From: Kitasatospora herbaricolor
GTDB lineage: Bacteria > Actinomycetota > Actinomycetes > Streptomycetales > Streptomycetaceae
Direction of reading: 5' to 3'
NCBI RefSeq assembly: GCF_030813695.1
Contig: NZ_JAUSVA010000002.1
Coordinates: 8,455,501 to 8,519,500, forward strand
Length of the DNA stretch: 64,000 nt
Shown here: positions 16,497 through 25,100 of the stretch, one piece after another
Layout of the letters: every line of letters begins with the position of its first letter
Position numbering within the stretch: position 1 is the stretch's first letter
Notes under the pieces: generated by a model
Told to the model about the DNA's origin: nothing
Databases searched by the model: none
Seen by the model: the letters and a program-made list of their open reading frames with translations, nothing else
Program-made: the position numbers and the translations under genes

Positions 16497-17537
16497 ATGC
16501 CGAACACCTCTCCCGCGACCGGGCGCGCCGAACACCCGGTGGAGGCCGGCCCCCCTGGCGCCGGCGAGTCCTCCGAGAGCACCGTCACGGTGATCGTCGC
16601 CGGGCTGTGCAACCTCGGCATCAGCATCGCCAAGGCGGCCGCCGGCGTGATCGGCGGCTCCGGGGCGATGCTCTCCGAAGCGGCGCACTCGCTGGCCGAC
16701 ACGGTCACCGAGGTGCTGCTCTACTTCAGCCTGAAGCGCAGCACCCGCCCGGCCGACGACACCCACCCCTTCGGCTACAGCAGGGAGCGCTACGTCTGGG
16801 CACTGCTGGCCTCCTTCGCGACCTTCGTCGGCGGCGCCGTCTTCTCGGTCAACGACGGCGTGCACACCCTGACCGGCGGCGCGAAGGAGCCGGGCAGCCC
16901 GGTGCTCTCCTACGTGGTCCTCGGCATCGCCTTCGCCCTGGAATCGGTCTCGCTGGCCCGGACGGTCCGTCAGGTGCGCGGGGACGCCGGGCGGCTCGGC
17001 GTCTCGCAGCGCCGCTACCTGCGGCTCACGCCGGACACCGCCGTCAAGGCCGTCTACCTGGAGGACGTCGCCGCGCTGATCGGCCTGCTGCTCGCCTTCG
17101 GCGGCCTGCTGGGCTCCACGGTGACGGGCTCGGAGGTCTGGGACGGCTGCGCCTCGCTGCTGATCGGCGCCCTGCTGGCCTGGGTCGCGGTGGTGCTCGC
17201 CCGTGCCAACGGCTCCCTGCTGATCGGCCGCGCCCTGCCGGGGTCCGTGGAGGAGCGGATCGCGGGTGCCCTGCGCGACCTGCCGCAGGTGCGCCAGGTG
17301 GTGGACCTGGTGACGCTGGTGCACGGCCCGCAGGACATCCTGGTCGCGGCGAAGGTCGCCTTCGAGTCACCCGCGACGGCGCACGACGTCGAGCTGGCCT
17401 GCGAGCACGCCGAACAGGTGATCCGCTCGGCCTTCCCCGCGGTCTCACGGGTCTACCTGGACCCGACCCCCGGCCGACGGGGCCCCGCAGGTCGAGCGGA
17501 CCGGCCCGGCGGGAGCGGGAAGGGAGACGGCGACTGA
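16497..17537 (+). CDS. Cation diffusion facilitator (cation efflux) transporter
   Basis: Membrane transporter of about 346 residues from the ATG at 16497 (an in-frame ATG 33 bp upstream at 16464 is less likely). Six hydrophobic helices are visible, with the metal site of TM2 in SEAAHSLADTVTE (HSxxD) and the histidine loop THPFGYSRERYVWALL before TM3. A cytosolic C-terminal domain (about 240-325) carries LVTLVHGPQDILVAAKVAFE. CDF proteins export Zn2+, Co2+ or similar ions in exchange for protons; the metal is not predictable here. Confidence 0.9.
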   Translation: MPNTSPATGRAEHPVEAGPPGAGESSESTVTVIVAGLCNLGISIAKAAAGVIGGSGAMLSEAAHSLADTVTEVLLYFSLKRSTRPADDTHPFGYSRERYVWALLASFATFVGGAVFSVNDGVHTLTGGAKEPGSPVLSYVVLGIAFALESVSLARTVRQVRGDAGRLGVSQRRYLRLTPDTAVKAVYLEDVAALIGLLLAFGGLLGSTVTGSEVWDGCASLLIGALLAWVAVVLARANGSLLIGRALPGSVEERIAGALRDLPQVRQVVDLVTLVHGPQDILVAAKVAFESPATAHDVELACEHAEQVIRSAFPAVSRVYLDPTPGRRGPAGRADRPGGSGKGDGD

Positions 17538-17625
17538 GCCGCTCCATCGCGCACGGACCGCCCCGGGGTGATCCGATGCACCGTCGGCCTTCCGGATGTC
17601 GTACCGGCGTTGGAGGATCTACGGC

Positions 17626-18153
17626 ATGACACAGCAGCAGGGGAACGGGGCATCGCCGGTCGACGCGGCCGGCAGGTATCTGGAGGGGCTGGGCGAGCGG
17701 CTGAGGGTCGACGGCTGCCACCTGAGCGCGACCACCTGGCGCGACCATCACGTGGTGGTCGGCAGCCGGTCGGACCGCAAGGCACGGTGGTTCGGTACCA
17801 AGGCGGAGCTGTTCGTCCTCGCCGCCGCCGTGCCGGAGATCGACGCGGCCGTGCTGAGGGAGTTCACGGGGTGGGCGATGGACCGCGCCAAGGGCATCCG
17901 CAGCGGCCTGCCCGGTGCCCGCAACGCGGCGACGGTGCTGCCGGCCCTGGTCAGCGGCAGCGTCCACCCGTCCGCGACGCAGTGGGCCGTGGCGGACGCC
18001 CGGCTCCTGGGGACCACCCTGCTCGGCCGGCCGATCACGGTGGAGACCCGGGCCCCCGGGACGGCCCGGATCTCCATGTACCGGGGCGGGGTCGCCTGGG
18101 GCGGGATGTTCACCGGGCACGTGCTGCAGAAGGCGGCACTGTACTTCCCGTGA
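17626..18153 (+). CDS. Uncharacterised actinobacterial protein
   Basis: Protein of 175 residues with a GGAGGA ribosome binding site upstream of the ATG. It has no signal peptide or transmembrane segment. Recognisable blocks are VVVGSRSDRKARWFGTKAELF near residue 45, FTGWAMDRAKGIRSGLPGARN in the middle and GGMFTGHVLQKAALYF at the end. The pattern resembles a family of unknown function often seen in Streptomyces genomes. It is the last gene before the biosynthetic cluster and is not clearly part of it. Confidence 0.72.
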   Translation: MTQQQGNGASPVDAAGRYLEGLGERLRVDGCHLSATTWRDHHVVVGSRSDRKARWFGTKAELFVLAAAVPEIDAAVLREFTGWAMDRAKGIRSGLPGARNAATVLPALVSGSVHPSATQWAVADARLLGTTLLGRPITVETRAPGTARISMYRGGVAWGGMFTGHVLQKAALYFP

Positions 18154-18309
18154 GCACCCCGGCGCGGGCATGCTCTCGCGGGCCGCATGCACCTGGTGGT
18201 GCGCCTGGTTACGCGCCTGGCAACGCGCCTGGTCATGCGGCCCGCAGGCCTCGGGGGAGGGCGGTCCGGGTGCGCGCCCTCGCCGCCGCCCCCGGGCCGC
18301 CCTCAGCGG

Positions 18310-18528
18310 CTACTCGGCGACGAACGTGCTGTGGCTCCAGGTGAAGACCCGCAGGCGGTCGGCCCCGGACCGCAGGGTCTCGGGGGTCGGACGGTAGTGC
18401 TCGTAGCGGTTGCCGCGGAACAGCTTCAGGGTGGTGTCGAGGTCCGTGACGTGGTGGATCCGGTGGTCGTCGGGGAGTTCGCCGGCGGGGCCGCCGAGCA
18501 GGATCACGTTGGGATGCTTGTCGCTCAT
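18310..18528 (-). CDS. DUF5988 family small protein
   Basis: Protein of 72 residues with the DUF5988 pattern: NVILLGGPAGELPDD at the start, YEHYRPTPE in the middle and RVFTWSHSTFVAE at the end. These proteins are typically found inside Streptomyces PKS and NRPS clusters and their role is unknown. It is the last gene of a minus-strand operon with the flavin reductase, ACP and FkbH genes, so it probably belongs to the cluster. Confidence 0.8.
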   Translation of the reverse strand: MSDKHPNVILLGGPAGELPDDHRIHHVTDLDTTLKLFRGNRYEHYRPTPETLRSGADRLRVFTWSHSTFVAE

Positions 18529-18572
18529 GCTGAACCTTTCGGTCGACGCGGGGGTCGGGGGCGGCCCGTGCT

Positions 18573-19112
18573 TCAGCCGACGGAGGTGCCGAGGGCGGCG
18601 GAGAAGCGGTCCACCAGGTCGTCGAGGGCGGTGGCGGCGGCCGGCGCCAGATCGGTGCTGCCGTCCGGCGAGGCGAGGATGTGGCTGTCCAGGACGAACC
18701 AGCCCTGGGTGACGTGCGCCGCCCCCATCGAGGACAGGACGGGGCGCAGCGCGTAGTCCACCGCCAGGACGTGCGCCGCGGAGCCGCCGGTGGCCAGCGG
18801 CAGGACGGTCTTGCCGGCCAGCGCGTACTGCGGCAGGAGGTCGAGCAGGCACTTCAGCAGCCCGGAGTAGGCGGCCTTGTAGATGGGGGTGCCGACCACC
18901 ACGCCGTCGGCCTCGCGGATGAGTTCGGCGATCTCGGCGATCGCCGGGTGGTGCACGTCGGAGCCGGTGAGCACGTCGGCGGGCAGCCTGCGGACCTCCA
19001 CCGCGGTGACCTGGTGGTGCTGCGCGTCCAGGCGGCGGGCGGCCTCGCCGAGCAGCCGGGTCGTTCTGGACACGGCGGACGGGCTGCCGGAGAGGGTCAG
19101 GACACGGGCCAT
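18573..19112 (-). CDS. NADPH-dependent FMN reductase, SsuE family
   Basis: Flavodoxin-fold protein of 179 residues. The phosphate-binding loop SGSPSAVSRTTRLL lies near residue 8, and the GTPIYKAAYSGLLKCLLDLLP block around residue 80 and LPLATGGSAAHVLAVDYALRPVL near residue 105 are typical of SsuE/MsuE reductases. Such enzymes supply reduced FMN to two-component monooxygenases. It follows the ACP gene in the tetronate operon, and two FMN-dependent monooxygenase genes lie at 47627 and 48741, so it is the likely source of their FMNH2. In the related neoabyssomicin pathway I recall an analogous monooxygenase/reductase pair. Confidence 0.9.
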   Translation of the reverse strand: MARVLTLSGSPSAVSRTTRLLGEAARRLDAQHHQVTAVEVRRLPADVLTGSDVHHPAIAEIAELIREADGVVVGTPIYKAAYSGLLKCLLDLLPQYALAGKTVLPLATGGSAAHVLAVDYALRPVLSSMGAAHVTQGWFVLDSHILASPDGSTDLAPAAATALDDLVDRFSAALGTSVG

Positions 19113-19205
19113 GGGAACCTCGGGGGAGTGGGGCGCGGCGGGGTGGGCGTCGGTGGCGCGAAGGCCGCGGGGTGTCGGGCGGCTGGGTGTCGGGTGGCGG
19201 GGTGG

Positions 19206-19451
19206 TCAGGCGGCGGGCCGGGCGGAGGCGATCTCGAAGATCTCGGCGATGGTCCGCGCCTCCAGCAGGTCGGGGAGCGAGAGCCTGCGGCCGGTGGTCC
19301 GCTCCAGGGCGGTGAGCAGGGTCAGCAGGTGCAGGGAGTCCCAGCCGGGGAGTTCGTCGAAGTCCACGGTCGCGTCCTGCGGCGCGATGTCCAGGCCCAG
19401 TTCGTCTGCGGCCACGGTGATCAGATCCCGCAGTCCGTCGGTGTCGCTCAT
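19206..19451 (-). CDS. Free-standing acyl carrier protein for glyceryl-ACP
   Basis: ACP of 81 residues with the phosphopantetheine Ser in LPGWDSLHLLTLL and acidic helices on both sides. Its start overlaps the end of the FkbH-like gene by 4 bp (ATGA), so the two are made together. In tetronate pathways the FkbH-like enzyme loads a D-glyceryl unit from 1,3-bisphosphoglycerate onto exactly such an ACP (AbyA3 in abyssomicin). It is therefore assigned as the glyceryl carrier. Confidence 0.92.
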   Translation of the reverse strand: MSDTDGLRDLITVAADELGLDIAPQDATVDFDELPGWDSLHLLTLLTALERTTGRRLSLPDLLEARTIAEIFEIASARPAA

Positions 19452-21367
19452 GCATGCGCTCCTTCCAGTAGGCCGGCCGGGTCCGCGTCGAGTCGCAGGT
19501 GGCCGGGCGGGTGCAGTGCGGTGCTCAGGTCGTGGCGGAAGGCGAGGCCCTCGGCCCCGGACGGGTCGGCCTCCTCCGGCGCGGGGGCGAACCCGTAGCG
19601 GGGGAAGAGGTCCTTGACGATGTGGTTGCGCGGGGTCGGCCGGTAGTGTCCGGTGACGGCGTGCAGGCCGGCGTCGTCGGCGGCGAGGGCCAGGACGGCG
19701 GAGAGCACGCCCTGTTCGATGCCGCGGGAGAACACCCGGCAGCTGAGCAGGAAGTTGTCGATCCGCAGTTCGCCGTCGCGGCGCTCCAGGAAGACGGCGC
19801 CCACCAGGCCGTTGTCGCCGAACCGGTCAGCGGAGCGCACCGTCAGGATGCCGGACCCCTCCGCCGCGGCGTAGGCGGCCACCTCGGCGGGCTGCAGCCT
19901 GCGGGTGGTCAGGTTGAACTGGTTGGTCCGCAGGGTGAGTTGGGAGACCCTGGGGAGCTCCTCCGAGGTCACCGGCCGCAGCCGGACCTGGACGCCGAGC
20001 TCGTCCAGGTAGTCCGCGACCGAGGCGAAGCCCTGCAGGAAGTCGCTGCGGGCCACCTCGCCCCGGTAGAGCTCGGCCCGCGCGCTGTCCTCGCCGGTCA
20101 GCCGGCGGACGTCGAACCAGCCGTCCCGGAGCAGCCGTTCGACGTGGAGGGCGGGCTCGTCGTCGACGGCGACCACGGCCACCTCGGGCAACTCGCGCCG
20201 GACCTGCCCGCGTTCGAAGGTGGAGTCGTCGACGAAGACGAAGCCGCCGGTGGCGAGGTTGAGCGCGTCGGCGAGGGCGGTGATGCTCTCCGACTTGGGC
20301 CGCCAGTCGGCGGTCACCCGGACGAAGTCCTCCTCGCGCAGCGTCATGTCGGGGTGGTCGCGCAGCACCTCCAGCACCGGTTCGCGGTCGTTCTTGCTGA
20401 CGGCGGCCAGCAGCACGCCCTGCGAGCCGATCTGCTTGGCCACCCGCTGGAACGCCCGGAACGCCTCGCCCCGGTGGCCGCCGGCCACCTCGATGCCCTC
20501 CGGGCCGTCGTCGCCCAGGATCCCGCCCCACACGGTCTGGTCCAGGTCGAGGACGAGCACCTTGCTGGTGAGGCCGGCGACATGGCGGGCCAGGTGGCCG
20601 ATCTCCCGGGCGTAGGCGGCCAGCAGGGGCTCGGACAGGTGCACCTTGGCGTAGACGTCCAGCCGGGGATCGGCGGCGGGGACGCCCTCGGCGAGCAGCG
20701 GGTCGAGGTCGATCACGACCACCGAGGCGTTGTCCGTGCCCAGGCGCAGCAGCCGGGCGTTGGCCTCCCGCCAGAGCGCGCCGAGTTCGGCGCGCGAGCG
20801 GTGGTCGATCAGCTGGGCGGAGTGGCTGCGGGGCAGCGGCAGGGTGTTGAGCACGAGGGTGCCGCGCGCGGTGTCCGCGAAGCGGGCCGCCAGCTTCTCG
20901 ACCAGGGCGGTCTTCTCCGCGAGCACCCGGGCCACGTCGGCCGGGCGCCAGGGCAGCGGCACCTCGTCGAAGACCACGGCCGGGTCCAGCAGGCAGAGCG
21001 CCAGGTCGGGGGAGGCCGCGTAGAGCGCGCTGCCCGGGTCCGACAGCTCGAACACCCAGCTGTCGAAGACACCTTGGTACGGGCGCAGCAGCAGGCCGTG
21101 CCGGGCCAGCTCGCCGGTCAGCGGGCCGAACAGCGGGCCGACCGTGCCGTGACCGACGACGGCCACGGTGAGGGCGGGGGTGTCGGGGTGGGCGGCCAGC
21201 ACCTCGTCGGGGTCGAGTGCGGCCAGTACCCGGCCCGCGTGCGCCGTCCGGCGGGTGTCGGCCTCGGCGAGCAGGGCACGGACGGCCGGGTACTCGGCGG
21301 CGAGCCGTCCGTCGCGGCGGAGGTCGAGCAGGGTGCGCGCCGGGTCGGCGGCCACGGGCGTCTCCAT
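19448..21367 (-). CDS. FkbH-like glyceryl-S-ACP synthase (AbyA2-type)
   Basis: Protein of 639 residues. An N-terminal region of about 270 residues precedes a HAD-type domain with the catalytic DLDQTVWGGILGDDG motif near residue 275, a SKNDREPVLEVLRDH motif and the acidic FVFVDDSTFERGQV motif near residue 370. A GNAT-like C-terminal domain follows (LTLRTNQFNLTTRRLQ, DRFGDNGLVGAVF). FkbH enzymes dephosphorylate 1,3-bisphosphoglycerate and place D-glycerate on an ACP. The methoxymalonyl route would also need FkbG, FkbI and FkbK homologues, which are absent, while all other tetronate genes are present, so tetronate formation is the better reading. It is the first gene of a four-gene operon with a SARP-type promoter. 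Confidence 0.93.
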   Translation of the reverse strand: METPVAADPARTLLDLRRDGRLAAEYPAVRALLAEADTRRTAHAGRVLAALDPDEVLAAHPDTPALTVAVVGHGTVGPLFGPLTGELARHGLLLRPYQGVFDSWVFELSDPGSALYAASPDLALCLLDPAVVFDEVPLPWRPADVARVLAEKTALVEKLAARFADTARGTLVLNTLPLPRSHSAQLIDHRSRAELGALWREANARLLRLGTDNASVVVIDLDPLLAEGVPAADPRLDVYAKVHLSEPLLAAYAREIGHLARHVAGLTSKVLVLDLDQTVWGGILGDDGPEGIEVAGGHRGEAFRAFQRVAKQIGSQGVLLAAVSKNDREPVLEVLRDHPDMTLREEDFVRVTADWRPKSESITALADALNLATGGFVFVDDSTFERGQVRRELPEVAVVAVDDEPALHVERLLRDGWFDVRRLTGEDSARAELYRGEVARSDFLQGFASVADYLDELGVQVRLRPVTSEELPRVSQLTLRTNQFNLTTRRLQPAEVAAYAAAEGSGILTVRSADRFGDNGLVGAVFLERRDGELRIDNFLLSCRVFSRGIEQGVLSAVLALAADDAGLHAVTGHYRPTPRNHIVKDLFPRYGFAPAPEEADPSGAEGLAFRHDLSTALHPPGHLRLDADPAGLLEGAHA

Positions 21368-21492
21368 CGGGTGGTCTCCTGGGTGCGTCGGGGCCGGGCG
21401 GGTCCGGTACGGGTGTCCGTGCTGCGCCCGGCGCTCCGCCCGGTGTCCGGTGCGGGGCGCGGCTTCGGGAGCAGGCCGGGGCCGCAGCGCCC

Positions 21493-21526
21493 ATCGTGGG
21501 CGGGCCGGCTGAAGCGAGTCTGAATC
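21493..21526 (-). promoter_or_regulatory. SARP-type promoter of the FkbH-ACP operon
   Basis: On the minus strand GATTCAG (21526-21520) and GCTTCAG (21515-21509) are in 11-bp phase, and exactly 10 nt later CACGAT (21498-21493) fits a -10 box of form NANNNT. The same layout recurs at six other promoters in the cluster. It lies about 130 bp before the FkbH start. Confidence 0.65.
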
Positions 21527-21581
21527 GCCGTGGCGGCCCCGCGCGGGGCGGGGATTCGGCGGATCCGCGCGGGACGGAGCT

Positions 21582-21626
21582 GCTTTGGCCGCGGTTGAGA
21601 GGTGGTTTGGCGGCCGCCCGGAAGGT
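21582..21626 (+). promoter_or_regulatory. SARP-type promoter of the DUF6059 gene (three boxes)
   Basis: GCTTTGG (21582), GGTTGAG (21593) and GGTTTGG (21604) are three direct repeats in strict 11-bp phase. Ten nt after the last, GAAGGT (21621-21626) fits the NANNNT -10 pattern. It is divergent from the FkbH promoter at 21493-21526. Confidence 0.65.
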
Positions 21627-21665
21627 GGTCCGGTGCGCGCGCCGCCGCACCTCAGGACCTCACGA

Positions 21666-21989
21666 ATGACCGGGAGGCACCGGTTGGACCCGCTGGAACC
21701 CGTGCGGCCGCCGCGCCGGCGAAGAGCCGGACGATGGGCGCTGGAGCACCTCCTGCTGCCGATGCGGTGGTACGCCGCAGGCTGGGGGGTGCCGGTGCCG
21801 CTCTTCGACGGCACCGAGCAGCCCGACCCGCGGACGTCCGACCCGCGGACTCCTGGTCCGCGGTCGCCCGGCCCGCAGGCGCCCACCCTCGCGGGCCCGC
21901 CGGCCGGGCACCCCGAACGGCTGGTGCCCGGCGTACCGCCCACTCCGGTCGAACGGGACCTGTGGGAGCGGCTCGCCAGGCTCTCCTGA
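21666..21989 (+). CDS. DUF6059 family small protein
   Basis: Protein of 107 residues. A basic N-terminus precedes a hydrophobic Trp/Leu segment (WALEHLLLPMRWYAAGWG), then a Pro/Arg repeat (TSDPRTPGPRSPGP), then the family's C-terminal signature GHPERLVPGVPPTPVERDLWERL. Such short proteins are found in Streptomyces PKS and NRPS clusters with no known role. It has its own three-box SARP promoter and ends 128 bp before PKS 1. The ATG at 21666 has a poor ribosome binding site; with a start point near 21633 the leader would be short. Confidence 0.75.
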   Translation: MTGRHRLDPLEPVRPPRRRRAGRWALEHLLLPMRWYAAGWGVPVPLFDGTEQPDPRTSDPRTPGPRSPGPQAPTLAGPPAGHPERLVPGVPPTPVERDLWERLARLS

Positions 21990-22012
21990 CCCGCAGCCGG
22001 CCGCAGGACCGA

Positions 22013-22046
22013 CGTTCAGGGGCGGTTTAGCCGACCCGCCGACCAT
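22013..22046 (+). promoter_or_regulatory. SARP-type promoter of PKS 1
   Basis: CGTTCAG (22013-22019) and GGTTTAG (22024-22030) are in 11-bp phase; after exactly 10 nt comes GACCAT (22041-22046), matching the NANNNT -10 pattern. The PKS start ATG is at 22118. Confidence 0.68.
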
Positions 22047-22117
22047 GACCGCACGGGCGGGGCCCACCGGCGCCGCCCGTGCCCCCCAGAGCCTCGACGA
22101 GGAGCACGCACCCCGCG

Positions 22118-25100
22118 ATGACCGCCAAGCCCGAGCACTCCGCAGCCGCCCCCGTCCCTGCCCGCCCCGCCGCGTCCGGCGCCGAAGCCACCGGCCCGCG
22201 CGCCGTCCCGTCGCCGCCCCTCGCCGTCGCCGTGGTCGGCCTCGCCTGCCGCCTGCCCGGGGCCTCCGGGCCGCAAGCGTTCTGGACGCTGCTGCGCGAA
22301 GGCCGGGACGCCGTCGGGGAGCCGCCCGCCGACCGGTGGCCGCAGGGCACCCCGGGCGTGCCGCGGGCCGGTGCGTTCCTGGACCGGATCGACACCTTCG
22401 ACGCCGCGTTCTTCGGGATCTCGCCGCGCGAGGCCGCCGCCATGGACCCGCAGCAGCGGCTGGCGCTCGAACTCGGCTGGGAGGCGCTGGAGGACGCCGG
22501 CACCGTGCCCGGACGGCTGCGCGACAGCCGTACCGGTGTCTTCGTCGGCGCCTTCCTGGACGACTACGCCGCGCTGGTGCACCGGCGCGGCCCGGACGCG
22601 GTGGACCGCCACACGTTGACCGGCCTGAACCGGGGCATGATCGCCAACCGACTCTCCTACCTGCTGGGCCTGCGCGGGCCCAGCCTGACCGTGGACACCG
22701 CCCAGTCCTCCTCGCTGGTCGCGGTGCACCTGGCCTGCGAGAGCCTGCGCAGCGGCGAGTCGGACCTCGCGGTCGCCCTCGGCGTCAACCTGATCGCCGG
22801 GCCCGACAGCACGCTCGGGGCCGCCCGCTTCGGCGGCCTCTCCCCGCACGGCCGCAGCCGGCCGCTCGACGCCGCGGCCGACGGCTACGCGCGCGGCGAG
22901 GGCGGGGTCGCGGTCCTCCTGAAGCCGCTGGCGGCGGCGCTCGCCGACGGCGACCCGGTGTACGGCGTCGTCCTCGCCAGCGCCACCGGCAACGACGGCG
23001 CCACCGACGGGCTCACCGTTCCGGGCGCCGACGGCCAGGCCCTGGTGCTGGAGGCCGCCTACCGGCAGGCCGGGGTGGACCCGGCGCGCGTCCAGTACGT
23101 CGAACTCCACGGCACCGGAACCGCCGTCGGCGACCCGGTCGAGGCGGCCGCCCTCGGCCGGGTGCTCGGTGCGGGGCGCGATCCCGGAGCGCCCCTGCTC
23201 GTGGGCTCCGCGAAGAGCAACGTCGGTCACCTGGAGGGTGCCGCCGGGCTGGTCGGCCTGCTGAAGACCGTCCTCTCCCTGCACCACCGCGAGCTGCCGC
23301 CCACCCTCCACCACGAGAACGCCAATCCGGCCGTCGACCTGGCGGGGCTGCGGCTGCGCGTCGCGACCGACCTCCTCCCCTGGCCGGACCCGCCGGCCGA
23401 CGCCGGCCCGCTGGCCGGTGTGAGCTCCTTCGGCATGGGCGGTACCGACGTCCACGTGGTGCTGACCGCCGCCCCGCCGGCGCCCGTCGCGGCCTGGGCC
23501 GCGCCCGCCGAGCTGCCCGTGCCCGTGCTGCTCTCCGGCCGTGGCCCGCAGGCCCTGCGCGGGCAGGCCGCCGCGCTCCGCGCCCACCTGGACGCCCACC
23601 CCGAGCTCGGCGCCGCCGAGCTCGCCGCCCCGCTCGCCACCGCCCGCACCGCCTTCGAGGACCGGGCCGCCGTCGTCGCCGGGGACCGCTCCGCGCTGCT
23701 CGCCGCCCTGGACGCCCTCGCCGGGGGCGAGGACGCGCCCGGCCTGTCCGTCGGCAGCGCCGGAACGGCCGGCGGCACCGCCTTCCTCTTCCCCGGCCAG
23801 GGCAGCCAGCGCCCCGGCGCCGGGCTCGAACTGCACCGCCGCTTCCCGGCGTTCGCCGAGGCGCTGGACGAGACCGTGGCCGCCCTGGACCCGCACCTCG
23901 ACCGCCCGCTCGGCCCGCTGCTCTTCGCCGAACCCGGCACCCCCGAGGCCGGTTTGCTGGACGACACCGCCTACACCCAGCCGGCCCTGTTCGCCCTCGG
24001 CACCGCCCTGCACGCGCTGCTGCGTTCCTGGGGGGTGGTGCCGGACGCCGTCGCCGGGCACTCGATCGGGGAGATCGCCGCCGCGCACGCCGCCGGGGTG
24101 CTGACCCTCGCCGACGCGGCCGCGCTGATCACCGCCCGCGGCCGGCTGATGTCCGCGCTGCCCCGGGGCGGCGCGATGGTCGCGGTCGAGGCGGCCGAGG
24201 AGGAGGTGCTGCCCCTCCTGACCGGACGGGAGGAGGAGGTGGGCATCGCCGCCGTCAACGGCCCGCTCGCCGTCGTGCTCTCCGGCACCGAGCAGGCGGT
24301 GTCCCAGGTGGCGGAGCGACTCGCCGCGCTCGGCCGCCGGACCCGCCGGCTGCGGGTGAGCCACGCCTTCCACTCGCCGCTGATGGCGCCAGCCCTGGCC
24401 GATTTCCGCGACGTGGCCGCCGGGCTGACCCTTGCGCCGCCCGTGCTGCCGCTGGTCTCCACCCTCACCGGCCTGCCGGTCGGGCCGGACACCCTGGCCG
24501 ACCCCGAGCACTGGGTCCGCCACGCGCGGCAGGCCGTACGCTTCGCCGACGGGGTCCGCAGCCTGCACGGCCTCGGCGTGCGCACCCACCTCGAACTCGG
24601 GCCGGACGCCGTCCTCAGCGCCCTGGCCCGGAACACCGCCGTGGCCAACGGGCTCGGTGCGCAGGTGCGCGGGGCGGCCCTGCTGCGCTCCGGGCGGCCG
24701 GAGGCGGCGACCGCGCTCGGTGCGCTCGGACTGCTGCACGTGCGGGGCGGCCAGGTCGACTGGCAGGCGTACTTCGGCCCGGGGGCGGCCCCCGCTGCGG
24801 CCCGGCTGACCGCGCTGCCCACCTACGCCTTCCAACGGGAGCGGCACTGGCTGGCCGCCGGGCCCGAACTCCCCGCCGAGGAGGCGGTGCAGGCCGTCGC
24901 CGAACCCGCGCCCACGGCTGCCCCGGAGCCGCGCCGGCGGCCCGGGCGCGACCTGCTCGAACTGGTCCGCGCCCAGGCGGCCGTCGTGCTCGGGCACGTC
25001 ACCCCGCACACCCTCGGCGGAGGCAGGACCTTCAAGGACCTCGGCCTGGACTCGCTCGGCGCCGTCGAACTCCGCGACCGCCTGGCGGCGGCCACCGGGC

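Noticed and set aside
19206..21367. FkbH-like protein and ACP read as a methoxymalonyl-ACP extender pathway
   Set aside because: No FkbG, FkbI or FkbK homologues are present, and the KAS III, E2 and eliminase genes of tetronate formation all are.
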